Shown here one piece after another: positions 51,345-60,140 of a DNA stretch of 64,000 bases. Origin of the DNA: Alphaproteobacteria bacterium (GTDB lineage Bacteria; Pseudomonadota; Alphaproteobacteria; DSM-16000; Inquilinaceae); contig JANQIX010000019.1 of the NCBI GenBank assembly GCA_028281925.1, forward strand, positions 1-64,000. Direction: 5' to 3'. A model generated the notes under the pieces. That model had not been told where the DNA came from, ran no database searches, and saw nothing but the letters and a program-made list of their open reading frames with translations. Every line of letters starts with the position of its first letter. Position 1 is the stretch's first letter. Both the position numbers and the translations under genes were made by a program.

Positions 51345-52022
51345 CTATCGAGCCTTGATCAGTCGGAACAGGGTCTTGACGCCGGTGTAATAGTCCAGTT
51401 GCTCACCGACGGTGGCGAAGGCGTCCCCCGTGCTGAGCCGGATGAACTCGTCGACCGCGAACCGGCGTGCGAACACCTGAAAACCCGCCGTCCGAAAGAC
51501 TTCAGCGTAGCCGTCCAGGGTTCGGCCGTGGACCGGCAGGCTGGAATAGGTCTGGATCAGGTTGCGCCAGCGCGGCCATTCGGGGCTGTCCGCGTGGCAG
51601 CCGATGGCAGCGTAGTAAACGCCGCCCGGCTTCAGCGCAGAGTGAATCTCGCGGGCATGGCCGCCGATGTCTTCCAGCAGGTACAGCACTTCGTGGCTGA
51701 AGGCGATGTCGAAGGTCTCAGGGAATTCGGCGAGGTCCGTCGCCACCCGGTAGTCGGCCGGGACCAGTCCCCGACGTGCTACCGCCAAGGCCACCGACTC
51801 GGTCGCTATGTCGATGCCGACGGCCCTTTCATAGGGGCGAATGCCATGCAGCAATCTGAGAAAGCCACCCTGGTTGCAGCCGAAATCCAGGACTGTGCGG
51901 CCCGTCAGATCCTGCTCGGCCATCAGCGCGATCATCCGCCGCCAGAGCATCGCGTGATCGTCGTTCATTTCGTCTTCGTGGGCTTGGCTGGTCGCCCAGA
52001 TGGGGACGGGTTTGATCGGCAT
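51345..52022 (-). CDS. SAM-dependent methyltransferase, class I
   Basis: A 225-residue Rossmann methyltransferase. Motif I is Val-Leu-Asp-Phe-Gly-Cys-Asn-Gln-Gly-Gly-Phe (near residue 46), the acidic motif II end is Ala-Val-Gly-Ile-Asp-Ile-Ala (near residue 70) and a motif IV-like Ile-Ala-Phe-Ser-His-Glu-Val-Leu follows. The ATG at 52022 has GAGGAAGG upstream. Substrate is not evident; the C-terminal part has no recognisable acceptor domain. It converges with ptsI and is separated from the chemoreceptor gene by a 459 bp gap on the other side. Confidence 0.85.
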   Translation of the reverse strand: MPIKPVPIWATSQAHEDEMNDDHAMLWRRMIALMAEQDLTGRTVLDFGCNQGGFLRLLHGIRPYERAVGIDIATESVALAVARRGLVPADYRVATDLAEFPETFDIAFSHEVLYLLEDIGGHAREIHSALKPGGVYYAAIGCHADSPEWPRWRNLIQTYSSLPVHGRTLDGYAEVFRTAGFQVFARRFAVDEFIRLSTGDAFATVGEQLDYYTGVKTLFRLIKAR

Positions 52023-52481
52023 GGGCGGCCTTCCTCTGCGCGTCGATCTGCTCGATGCCCTCAAGCGGTCAACATAGTCGCCTTTACGGTTTGTTCACGT
52101 GGCTCAATTAATGATTGCTTCAGCAAATCTACCGGCAAACCAAAATTGCGGGGGCGGAAAGTTAGATAGTAAATCAATAGACACCAAACGTTTGCGTTCG
52201 CCGGGTCTCTGTCTGAGCTTCATCGGTTGCGGGCAAAAAGAGTGGCTGATCCATGGGATCACGTTATTTGCGATTACGGCTACCGTGCACCCAATCTGGA
52301 GACTTCGCCGATCCAACACAGTCTTGTCCCTCGAACAAGGGTAAAGCAATCACCGAATCTTAACGATTTATGCTTAACCCTGTCTCGCAGTCAACGTCAC
52401 CCCCTTCTGACGATGCTGGGACGCGTTGAACCTGAAGCATGAGCAACCCGGTTGCCCAACCACTGCAAGGAATTAGTCACC
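52023..52481. promoter_or_regulatory. Intergenic region between the methyltransferase and chemoreceptor genes
   Basis: A 459 bp gap between divergent genes, AT-richer than its surroundings. It should hold both promoters. Two TTAA motifs at 52360-52363 and 52374-52377 (the second as TTAACC) are separated by 10 bases, not the 7 of a standard CtrA site. No coding potential, RNA structure or repeat stands out. Confidence 0.3.
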
Positions 52482-53828
52482 ATGGCGGACACGTCGACCC
52501 CGTTAGATGCGAATACCCGCCGCGCATTTCATGAGATTGACGCGGACTCGCTACGCCTTCTCGCAGAGATTTGGGGCAAGCTGGAAGACAAGCTCGGGCC
52601 CATACTGGACCGGTTCTATCAGCATCTCAGCCGCTTTCCGGAAACGGCGACACTGATCGCCAGTTCGAATGTCGAATCCCTGAAGGCCGCCCAGCGCCGT
52701 CACTGGAAGAAGCTGTTCACCGGCGGCTTCGACGACGATTTCATGGCTGAGTGCAACGCGATCGGTCGCGCCCATCAGCGCATCGGCCTTGAGCCGCGAT
52801 GGTACATGGGCGGCTATTCCATGGTGCTCGGGGAGCTGATGGGGCTTATCAACCGCGGCTCGGGCATCCCACAGCGTCACCGGCAGGCGGCGCGGGACGC
52901 GGTCGTCAAGGCAATCATGATGGACATGGATCTTTCGATCTCCGTCTATCAGCAGATCGAGATGGAAGAGCGCACGAAGCGTCAGCAGAAGGTCGATAAT
53001 CTGACTTCTGGGTTCGACACGGAAGCGTCGGGCGCGCTGTCGACCGTCGACGATGCGATGCGCAAGCTGAGTGAAGCCTCTTCGGCCATGAGCCAGACTG
53101 CGGACGAGACCAGCCAGCAGGCTCTGACCACGGCGGCTGCGGTGGAAGAAGCAACCGCCAACGTCCAGACCGTGGCAGCGGCGGCGGAAGAAATGGCAGC
53201 CTCCATCCGCGAGATCCGGCGCAACGCCCAACACGCAAGCGACGTTTCACGCAAGGCCGTGGACCAGGCCGAAGGCGCCAACACCATGGTGCGTGGGCTG
53301 GCCGAGGCGGCCAACCGTATCGGTGAGGTGGTGCGCCTGATCAACGAGATCGCGGCGCAGACCAATCTGCTGGCGCTGAACGCGACCATCGAAGCGGCGC
53401 GCGCCGGCGAGGCCGGCCGTGGGTTCGCGGTCGTGGCCAACGAGGTGAAGCAGCTTGCAGGACAGACCGCGAAGGCCACGGAAGAGATCCAGGGCCAGGT
53501 CGGCGCCATGCAGAATGCGACCAGTTCCGCTGTCGGCGCGATTGAAGAGATCGTGGCCACCATCGGCGATGTGGACCAGGCGTCGAGCTCCATCCAGGTG
53601 GCGATCGAACAGCAGGACGCGACCACTCAGGAAATCGCCCGAAACGTGCAGGAAGCCGCGTCCGGCACGCATGAGGCATCTCAGCACGTCAGTCAGGTCA
53701 GCGAGCATGCCGGCCGCGCCGGTTCGGCGGCCCATTTCGTCGACCAGGCGAGCATCGATGCCGCAGACCAGTCCCGCCGTCTCGACGACCTGATCAAACG
53801 GTTCATCAGCGACGTCCGTGCGGCTTAA
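52482..53828 (+). CDS. Globin-coupled chemotaxis sensor (HemAT-like)
   Basis: A 448-residue soluble receptor. Residues ~10-165 form a sensor globin; the likely proximal His is His98 in [10 protein letters not shown]. Residues ~185-440 form the coiled methyl-accepting domain with the tip [13 protein letters not shown]. There is no signal peptide or membrane helix, so it would sense oxygen in the cytosol and signal to CheA-CheW for aerotaxis. The ATG at 52482 has AAGGA ~10 bp upstream; the frame continues to 52452. A strong hairpin follows the stop. Confidence 0.9.
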   Translation: MADTSTPLDANTRRAFHEIDADSLRLLAEIWGKLEDKLGPILDRFYQHLSRFPETATLIASSNVESLKAAQRRHWKKLFTGGFDDDFMAECNAIGRAHQRIGLEPRWYMGGYSMVLGELMGLINRGSGIPQRHRQAARDAVVKAIMMDMDLSISVYQQIEMEERTKRQQKVDNLTSGFDTEASGALSTVDDAMRKLSEASSAMSQTADETSQQALTTAAAVEEATANVQTVAAAAEEMAASIREIRRNAQHASDVSRKAVDQAEGANTMVRGLAEAANRIGEVVRLINEIAAQTNLLALNATIEAARAGEAGRGFAVVANEVKQLAGQTAKATEEIQGQVGAMQNATSSAVGAIEEIVATIGDVDQASSSIQVAIEQQDATTQEIARNVQEAASGTHEASQHVSQVSEHAGRAGSAAHFVDQASIDAADQSRRLDDLIKRFISDVRAA

Positions 53829-53847
53829 GGCAAGACAGCAAGAGAAT

Positions 53848-53874
53848 CGGTGACCCGCCGTCGGCGGGTCACCG
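53848..53874 (+). terminator. 12-bp stem terminator hairpin after the globin-coupled sensor gene
   Basis: cggtgacccgcc (53848-53859) pairs perfectly with ggcgggtcaccg (53863-53874) around a 3-base loop, ~20 bp after the stop codon. A short tttt follows at 53878, consistent with a weak intrinsic terminator. It also lies downstream of the convergent VWA gene. Confidence 0.7.
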
Positions 53875-53970
53875 GCGTTTTCGCGGCTCTGCTACCGGAT
53901 CTCCGCCCTGGTGATCTGCCGCCTCATTCAGAACCTCAGCGTGAACGACGACCCGTCCGGTTGCCGCGGC

Positions 53971-55341
53971 CTATTGACAGTGTTCCGGCAGATCCGACTG
54001 GCCCGAAGCGCGGCGAAGCGCGGCGGCCAGAGCCCCTGCGTTCTGGGGCATGATCAACTCGCCGCCGGTGGCATTGGCCACGCAGCGCAGCGGCTCCACC
54101 AGCGACGTCAGCGCAATCACGTGAATGTAAAGGTAGGGAAACTCCGCCTTCAGCGCGCGGGCGACGGCGCAGGGGTCGGCACCGCAGCTGTCCCGGCCGT
54201 CCGAGACGAGAACGAGATTGACGGGTTCCTCCGGCGTGCGGCCGCCCTGGATCATCGACCGCGCCACGCCCAGCGCTTCGCCCAAGGCCGTTGAGTCGTC
54301 CGTATTGGCGGACCGGATGCGTGAAATCAGCGACGGCCGCTGTCCGGGGCCGTAGGTCCGGCCCGGGGCCGTCCGGCCGCACTGATTGAAGACGACGAGA
54401 CCCAGATCGATGTCCGTCGGTGTGACGTTGACCAGCTGAACCAGCGACTGCCGCGCCACGTCGATGCGATCGGCGCCCGGCATCCTGTCCATCTCCTCCA
54501 GCATCGCCTGGAACTGGCGCCGGCCCTGACCGGAGCGGTCGAAAGCTGTCTGCCACAGGCGCGCCTCAAAGCCCGGGTCGAGGGCGAACGGCCACTCCAT
54601 GCTGGAAGATGTATCCAGGACCAGCACGACTTCGTCCGAGGGCGGCGGCGGGCAGGGCTCCAGCGGCACCGGCGGCGGTGCTGCAACGGGTTCGGGGACC
54701 GGCGGCTCCGGCTGGGGCGGCGGTGGTGCCGCCACGGGTTGCGGTTGCGGTTGGGGTTCCGGCGGTACGGGGGGCGGCGTGACCTCGGCGACTTCCACCG
54801 GGCGCGGCGGTGGCGCCGGCCGTGGCGGGGCGGTAGGGGCCTGGGGCGGTACCATGACCAGATCGGGAGGCGGTTCGACCGGTTCCACCGGCACCTCAAC
54901 GACTTCGATCGGTTCTTCAACCTCTTCTTCGACGGGCGGTTCGACCGGCGCCTCGACCTCCTCGACGACCTCTTCCTCCGGTTCCTCAGGCGGCGGCGGA
55001 ACCTCGGCGACCTGAAGCGGTTCGGCACGCTCCGGAACAGGACAATGCGGTGCATCGGCCAGGGTCAGGCGCAGGGTGTCCAGCCGCTGCTGCAGCGCCT
55101 CTTCCCGCATCTCCAGGCGGACCAGCAGATTTTCGCGGTCGTCCGGCCTCTCTTCCGTCGGTGGACAGAAGTCGATCGCCGAGGGCAGGCCAGGGATGGA
55201 GAGGCCACACGCCGTCGTCGCCGCGAAGGCCGTGGCAATTGCCGTCAGACCCAGCAGTACCCACAACAGACCCGCCAGCCAGCCGAAACCGGCCCTGCGC
55301 CGGACGGGCGTCTCTGCCTGGTCATCGGCCGCGTGGGTCAT
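53971..55341 (-). CDS. Membrane-anchored VWA-domain protein with Pro/Glu-rich linker
   Basis: A 456-residue protein. A membrane helix (about residues 19-44) is followed by a short Cys-containing region, a ~125-residue linker very rich in Pro, Glu and Val (about 105-235), and a von Willebrand A domain. The MIDAS reads Asp243-Thr-Ser-Ser-Ser, with later Thr and Asp in Asp-Asp-Ser-Thr-Ala-Leu-Gly-Glu-Ala and Val-Ser-Asp-Gly-Arg-Asp-Ser-Cys. Such proteins display a metal-dependent binding domain in the periplasm. Several Cys may form disulfides. The ligand is unknown, and neither neighbouring gene is a known partner. Confidence 0.82.
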   Translation of the reverse strand: MTHAADDQAETPVRRRAGFGWLAGLLWVLLGLTAIATAFAATTACGLSIPGLPSAIDFCPPTEERPDDRENLLVRLEMREEALQQRLDTLRLTLADAPHCPVPERAEPLQVAEVPPPPEEPEEEVVEEVEAPVEPPVEEEVEEPIEVVEVPVEPVEPPPDLVMVPPQAPTAPPRPAPPPRPVEVAEVTPPPVPPEPQPQPQPVAAPPPPQPEPPVPEPVAAPPPVPLEPCPPPPSDEVVLVLDTSSSMEWPFALDPGFEARLWQTAFDRSGQGRRQFQAMLEEMDRMPGADRIDVARQSLVQLVNVTPTDIDLGLVVFNQCGRTAPGRTYGPGQRPSLISRIRSANTDDSTALGEALGVARSMIQGGRTPEEPVNLVLVSDGRDSCGADPCAVARALKAEFPYLYIHVIALTSLVEPLRCVANATGGELIMPQNAGALAAALRRASGQSDLPEHCQ

Positions 55342-55430
55342 CGACAGTGCAAGGTCCGCTTGCCGTTGGTCCGGGCCGCCTCTCGTTCGGCCGAGACGGC
55401 GAGCGTATCTGATAGGGACCGATTGCGGCG

Positions 55431-56696
55431 TTACTTTGTTGCCGATGTGGCGTCGGCGACAAGGCTTGGCGGCATGCCGCCGGGGACCGGCATCAGCCCG
55501 AACAGCTCCTGCGGCCGCGAGACCCCGCGCAGGCTATGCAACCCCAGCGACGACAGCCGGCCGAGGTCGCCCCCAGCCGCGGCGAACGCTTTTGAGACGA
55601 TGACATCCTGGTCCAGGGCGCGGCAAAGGCCGCCGATGCGACTGACCTCGTTCACGGCCGGGCCGACCACGGTGAAATCGAGGCGTGTGGGACTGCCGAC
55701 ATTGCCGTAATAGACATCGCCCACATGCAGGCCGAGATAAAAGGTGGTCACCGGCGCACCGTCGGCTGAGCGCCTGACGTTCAGTCCGCTGACGTCCCGG
55801 CGCGCCTGATCCACCGCCGCCAGCGCCCGGCGGCACGCGGCCGGTCCCGACTCCGGGTCCTGGGGCAGGATGGGGAAGATCGCCAGCAGGCCGTCGCCGA
55901 CGAACTTCAGCACTTGTCCCGCCTGTTCGTGCACCGCGGTCACCAGGCAATCCGAATAGTCGTTCAGCAGGGGCAGCAGGGCCTCGGGCGTCGTGTCGCC
56001 GATGCGCGTGAAGCCGCGCAGATCGCTGAACCACAGCACCGAAGACAGGGCCTCCGCCGCACCGCGTTCGATCTGCCCGCGCAGGATGCGCTGGCCCGGG
56101 TCGGCGCCCAGATAGGTCGACAGCAGGCTCTCCGTCGTGCGCACCAGAAGGGCGGTTCGCATGGCCAGGGCCAGTCCCGACATCAACCGGTCGAGACAGG
56201 CCACTTCCGCCTCGGTGAAGCCGCCGGGTCGGTCGCTCGCCAGCGAAGCATAGAACCCATCCTCTTCGCTGGCCGTGACGCTGTCGGTGAACAGAATCGC
56301 CCAGCAGAGGTAATCGGTGGCACCCTCCGCCACCAGGTCGTCGATAACGGGGAATTCGCCCGGGCGGTGGGTGTCGCCGACCCGGCGGCGGAGCATACGG
56401 TTTCCGTCGACATAGACCCGGTAGAGCGGGCTTGCGTGCCAGGAATCTTCCCGCTCGTCCGAGGTCGCCCGTTCGTAAAGCGTAATGGCGATCTGGTTGC
56501 GTGTGCGCCGCCATTCATAGGTGACGCCGTCGACGACCGGATGCAGAGTGTCGACGCCGACAAATCCCCTGAACAGGGGCATGCCAGCGGCCTGCACGCG
56601 GTGGCAGAAGGTTTCGATCAGCTTCGCCTCGTCGGCGCCCTTCAGGGCAGCCTCGGAGAGTTCCTGGCTCAGGCCAAGGAAGCTTGCATGGTCCAT
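55431..56696 (-). CDS. Class III adenylate/guanylate cyclase with N-terminal sensor region
   Basis: A 421-residue soluble protein. The N-terminal ~210 residues form a GAF-like alpha/beta region. The cyclase domain has Phe-Ser-Asp-Leu-Arg-Gly-Phe-Thr (first metal Asp) and Phe-Val-Gly-Asp-Gly-Leu-Leu-Ala-Ile-Phe (second metal Asp), then Gly-Leu-His-Val-Gly-Asp-Val-Tyr-Tyr-Gly-Asn-Val-Gly and Val-Val-Gly-Pro-Ala-Val-Asn. The start at 56696 gives a compact protein; the frame is open to 56930 but that part has unlikely composition and overlaps cbiD. It lies divergent from cbiD with ~100 bp between the starts. Confidence 0.85.
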   Translation of the reverse strand: MDHASFLGLSQELSEAALKGADEAKLIETFCHRVQAAGMPLFRGFVGVDTLHPVVDGVTYEWRRTRNQIAITLYERATSDEREDSWHASPLYRVYVDGNRMLRRRVGDTHRPGEFPVIDDLVAEGATDYLCWAILFTDSVTASEEDGFYASLASDRPGGFTEAEVACLDRLMSGLALAMRTALLVRTTESLLSTYLGADPGQRILRGQIERGAAEALSSVLWFSDLRGFTRIGDTTPEALLPLLNDYSDCLVTAVHEQAGQVLKFVGDGLLAIFPILPQDPESGPAACRRALAAVDQARRDVSGLNVRRSADGAPVTTFYLGLHVGDVYYGNVGSPTRLDFTVVGPAVNEVSRIGGLCRALDQDVIVSKAFAAAGGDLGRLSSLGLHSLRGVSRPQELFGLMPVPGGMPPSLVADATSATK

Positions 56697-56799
56697 GGGG
56701 CGCGCGATCCGCGGTTCTGGAAAGGATGTTGTTGTTAACTTGGCGAGGCACCCGGCTCTGGGGTAGGGCTTGGGATGCGGATTGTTCGATTTTGCGGAA

Positions 56800-57897
56800 A
56801 TGGCGATGTCGCGTGCGCCAGATCGACCATTGCGGCGAGGCTGGACGACCGGTGCTTGTGCCACGGCGGCGGCCCGGGCGGCGTTTTCGGCGCTCGTGAC
56901 CGGGCGGTTTCCGGATCCCGTGACCATCACCCTGCCCAGGGGTCAGACACCGTCCTTCGCCCTCGCCACCGAGGCCTTGGACGGCGACAGAGCATCGGCC
57001 GGCATCGTCAAGGATGCCGGCGACGACCCGGACGTCACCCATGGCGCGCTGGTGATCGCCACCGTCCGCCGGCTTCCGGCCGGTAGCGGGGTGGTGTTCG
57101 TCGCCGGTGAAGGGGTCGGAACCGTCACGCTGCCGGGCTTGCCGGTGCCCGTGGGCGAGCCCGCGATCAACCCGATGCCCCGGCAGATGATGTGCGGGGT
57201 GATCGCCGATGTCGCCGCAGAGCACGGTGTGGCCGGGGATGTGGAGATCGCCGTTAGCGTCTCCGGCGGGGCCGAACTGGCACGGCGTACCTGGAACCCG
57301 CGGCTGGGCATCGTCGGCGGCCTGTCGATCCTCGGAACCACCGGGGTGGTTGTGCCGTTTTCCTGTTCCGCCTGGATCCATTCGATCCATCGCGGCATCG
57401 ATGTGGCGCGGGCGGCCGGCCTCGGGCACGTGGCCGGTGCCACAGGCTCCACCTCGGAAGCTGCGGTGGCGGCGCGATACGACCTGCCGGAGATTGCGTT
57501 GATCGACATGGGCGATTTCGCCGGCGGCATGCTGAAGTACCTCCGGCGTCATCCCATCGGCCGGGTCACCATAGCGGGCGGCTTCGCCAAGCTGACGAAG
57601 CTGGCGCAAGGGTGTCTCGACCTCCATTCCGGCCGCAGTCAGGTGGACTTCGACTGGCTGGCCAAACAGCTAGCCGGCATGGGCGCGCCGTATGCGCTGG
57701 TCGACACGGCGCGGTCGGCGAACACCGCAGCGCAGGTGCTGGCGCTCGCTGAAGCTGAGGGCATCGCCCTTGCCGACCGAGTTGCAGCGGGGGCACGCGC
57801 GACCGCGCTCGGCGTCGTGGGGACGGCCGATGTCGGTACCGAGATCCTGATCGTCGATCGCGGGGGTGCGATCGTCGGACAGGCCGCCGGATGGTAG
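56800..57897 (+). CDS. cbiD: Cobalt-precorrin-5B C(1)-methyltransferase CbiD
   Basis: A 365-residue cobalamin-biosynthesis enzyme that methylates C1 of the corrin ring precursor. Hallmark blocks are Arg-Arg-Gly-Trp-Thr-Thr-Gly-Ala-Cys-Ala-Thr-Ala-Ala near the start, Asn-Pro-Met-Pro-Arg-Gln-Met and Gly-Asp-Phe-Ala-Gly (near residue 241). The exact start is uncertain: ATGs at 56800 and 56806 both suit, and the frame is open to 56770. CobK follows after 10 bp. CbiD replaces CobF in many organisms that otherwise use aerobic-type Cob enzymes. Confidence 0.92.
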   Translation: MAMSRAPDRPLRRGWTTGACATAAARAAFSALVTGRFPDPVTITLPRGQTPSFALATEALDGDRASAGIVKDAGDDPDVTHGALVIATVRRLPAGSGVVFVAGEGVGTVTLPGLPVPVGEPAINPMPRQMMCGVIADVAAEHGVAGDVEIAVSVSGGAELARRTWNPRLGIVGGLSILGTTGVVVPFSCSAWIHSIHRGIDVARAAGLGHVAGATGSTSEAAVAARYDLPEIALIDMGDFAGGMLKYLRRHPIGRVTIAGGFAKLTKLAQGCLDLHSGRSQVDFDWLAKQLAGMGAPYALVDTARSANTAAQVLALAEAEGIALADRVAAGARATALGVVGTADVGTEILIVDRGGAIVGQAAGW

Positions 57898-57907
57898 GGG
57901 GTTTGAC

Positions 57908-58645
57908 ATGCCGCGGGTCCTGATCCTGGGCGGGACGGCGGAAGCCGCGGCCTTGGCCGAGGCCCTGTCGGATCTGACGGGTTGGCAGGTCATCACCTCG
58001 CTGGCCGGCGCCACGCGCAGTCCGGCCCCGGTCTACGGCGCGGTGAGGCGCGGTGGCTTCGGCGGCAGCGACGGGTTGTCGACCTATCTGGCGGAAGACG
58101 GCATCGATGCCCTGGTGGATGCGACGCATCCCTTTGCCGCGCAGATCAGTGCCCATGCCGTGACCGCCTCCGCGGCGGTCGGCGTTCCCCTTATTCGGGT
58201 GCAACGGCCGGAGTGGAAGCCGGAAGATGGAGACCGCTGGGCCGATGTCCCGGATGCGTCTGCGGCCGCCGCAGCCCTACCGCGCGGGGCGCGCGTGTTC
58301 CTGGCCACAGGCCGCCGCGATCTTCCACCGTTCGCGTCGGTGGACGCCTTCTTCCTCGTGCGGCTTATCGATCCGCCTGCCGAGCCATTGGCCTTGGCCG
58401 ACCACGCTCTGACGCTGGGGCGCGGCCCCTTCATTTTGGATCAGGAACTCGACCTGCTGCGCCGGCATCGCATCGGCTGGCTGGTCAGCAAGAACAGCGG
58501 TGGCAGTGGTGCATTCCCCAAGATCCGGGCCGCGCGATCCCTGGGCGTGCGCGTGGTCATGATCCGGCGCCCGGAACTACCGGCAGCCCCAACTGTTGTC
58601 GACGTGTCGGGGGCGATGGCGCACCTTCAAGCAACGCTGGCGTGA
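57908..58645 (+). CDS. cobK: Precorrin-6A / cobalt-precorrin-6A reductase
   Basis: A 245-residue NADPH-dependent reductase. The N-terminal Rossmann motif is Leu-Ile-Leu-Gly-Gly-Thr-Ala-Glu-Ala (near residue 5). Conserved Asp-Ala-Thr-His-Pro-Phe-Ala-Ala (near residue 74) and Val-Ser-Lys-Asn-Ser-Gly-Gly (near residue 196) complete the family signature. It has a strong AGGGGG ribosome site and follows cbiD by 10 bp, so the two steps of corrin ring reduction/methylation are encoded together. Confidence 0.92.
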   Translation: MPRVLILGGTAEAAALAEALSDLTGWQVITSLAGATRSPAPVYGAVRRGGFGGSDGLSTYLAEDGIDALVDATHPFAAQISAHAVTASAAVGVPLIRVQRPEWKPEDGDRWADVPDASAAAAALPRGARVFLATGRRDLPPFASVDAFFLVRLIDPPAEPLALADHALTLGRGPFILDQELDLLRRHRIGWLVSKNSGGSGAFPKIRAARSLGVRVVMIRRPELPAAPTVVDVSGAMAHLQATLA

Positions 58646-58724
58646 AACGGGCAAGGGGGGTGGAAATCTTGCGCCGAAGGGGCTCGAGTCCTAGGGTGAG
58701 CCGCACTGAACGGGCGGTTGGTCC

Positions 58725-60140
58725 ATGACGCAATTCATCAGCACGCGGGGGCGTGCGCCCACGCTTGACTTCCCGGGCGTCCTGCTGACCGGCCTCGCCG
58801 AGGACGGCGGTCTCTATGTGCCGGACGCCTGGCCCCGGTTTGCAGAGGGCGAACTGGCATCGCTCGCCGGCCGCGGTTATGCGGCGCTGGCCGCCGATAT
58901 CGTCGGCCGCTTCGCGGGTGATGCCATCGATGCCGAGACCCTGGAAGACATCACCCGGGCCGCCTATTCCGGCTTCGGCCATCCCGCCGTGGCACCGCTC
59001 AAGCAACTCGACGACACCTTGTGGCTGATGGAGCTGTTCCACGGCCCGACCCTGGCGTTCAAGGACTATGCGCTGCAGCTGGTCGGCCGGCTGTTCGACC
59101 ATGTGCTGGCCGACCGGGGCGAGCACATGACCATCGTCGGCGCCACCTCCGGCGACACCGGCTCAGCGGGGATGGAGGCTTGTCGCGACCGTGAGCGGCT
59201 GGATGTGATCATCCTGTTCCCGAAGGGCCGCGTGTCCGACGTGCAGCGCCGGCTGATGACGACCCTGGGTGCTGGCAACGCCCATGCCGTGGCGATCGAC
59301 GGCACCTTTGACGATTGCCAGGACCTGGTGAAGGCGATGTTCAACGACACCGCCTTCCGGCACGAACTCAGGCTATCGGCCGTCAATTCCATCAACTTTG
59401 CGCGTATCGCGGGCCAGATCGTCTATTACGTGGCCGCGGCGCTCGCCCTGGGCGCGCCTGGCCGATCGGTGTCCTTTGCCGTCCCGACCGGCAATTTCGG
59501 CAATGTCTATGCCGCCCATGCCGCCCGCACCATGGGGCTGCCGGTCGCCCGGCTGGGCGTGGCCAGCAACAGCAACGACATTCTCGACCGTTTCTTCAAA
59601 AGCGGCTCGATGCGCATGGAACCGGTCGTGCCGACCTTGAGCCCGGCGATGGACATCCAGGTCTCAAGCAATTTCGAGCGGCTATTGTTCGAAATGTACG
59701 GCCGCAGCGGCGCGCGAACGGAAGCGGCGCTGGCGCAGTTTCGCAGAGAGGGCGCGTTCTCCGTCACGCCGGAGGAACTGGATGGGTGCCGTGGCGTCTT
59801 CGTCTCGCAGCGCCTGGATGACGACGGCATCATGCGCACCATCGCCGACGTCGCCGCCACCACCGGTGAGACCGTCGATCCGCATACGGCCTGCGGTATC
59901 TCCGCGGCCAAGACGATGGCCGCCGCCGACCCGAGCACGCCGGTTGTGGCACTTGCCTGTGCGCATCCGGCGAAGTTCCCCGATGCGGTTGAGGCCGCCA
60001 CGGGGCAGCGTCCGGGCCTGCCCGAGGCGGTGGCCGACCTGATGGAGCGAACCGAAACCATGGCGGAATTGCCCAATGACCTGCGCGCCGTGCAGGACTA
60101 TGTACGCCACCATTCGCGCGCAGCAGCGGTGAGAGCATGA
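58725..60140 (+). CDS. thrC: Threonine synthase
   Basis: A 471-residue PLP enzyme converting O-phosphohomoserine to threonine. The PLP Lys is in Thr-Leu-Ala-Phe-Lys-Asp-Tyr-Ala-Leu-Gln (near residue 113), and the phosphate-binding loop Ser-Gly-Asp-Thr-Gly-Ser-Ala follows (near residue 143). N-terminal Tyr-Val-Pro and length match the long-chain proteobacterial form. It overlaps the M16 peptidase by 4 bp (ATGA), the usual alphaproteobacterial order. Confidence 0.96.
   Translation: MTQFISTRGRAPTLDFPGVLLTGLAEDGGLYVPDAWPRFAEGELASLAGRGYAALAADIVGRFAGDAIDAETLEDITRAAYSGFGHPAVAPLKQLDDTLWLMELFHGPTLAFKDYALQLVGRLFDHVLADRGEHMTIVGATSGDTGSAGMEACRDRERLDVIILFPKGRVSDVQRRLMTTLGAGNAHAVAIDGTFDDCQDLVKAMFNDTAFRHELRLSAVNSINFARIAGQIVYYVAAALALGAPGRSVSFAVPTGNFGNVYAAHAARTMGLPVARLGVASNSNDILDRFFKSGSMRMEPVVPTLSPAMDIQVSSNFERLLFEMYGRSGARTEAALAQFRREGAFSVTPEELDGCRGVFVSQRLDDDGIMRTIADVAATTGETVDPHTACGISAAKTMAAADPSTPVVALACAHPAKFPDAVEAATGQRPGLPEAVADLMERTETMAELPNDLRAVQDYVRHHSRAAAVRA

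Noticed and set aside
52360..52377. Possible CtrA-type binding site (two TTAA motifs) upstream of the chemoreceptor gene
   Set aside because: The spacing between motifs is 10 bases instead of 7 and only one half looks like TTAACC.
56697..56799. Search for a cobalamin riboswitch upstream of cbiD
   Set aside because: The divergent gap is only ~100 bp and shows none of the conserved B12-box pattern.
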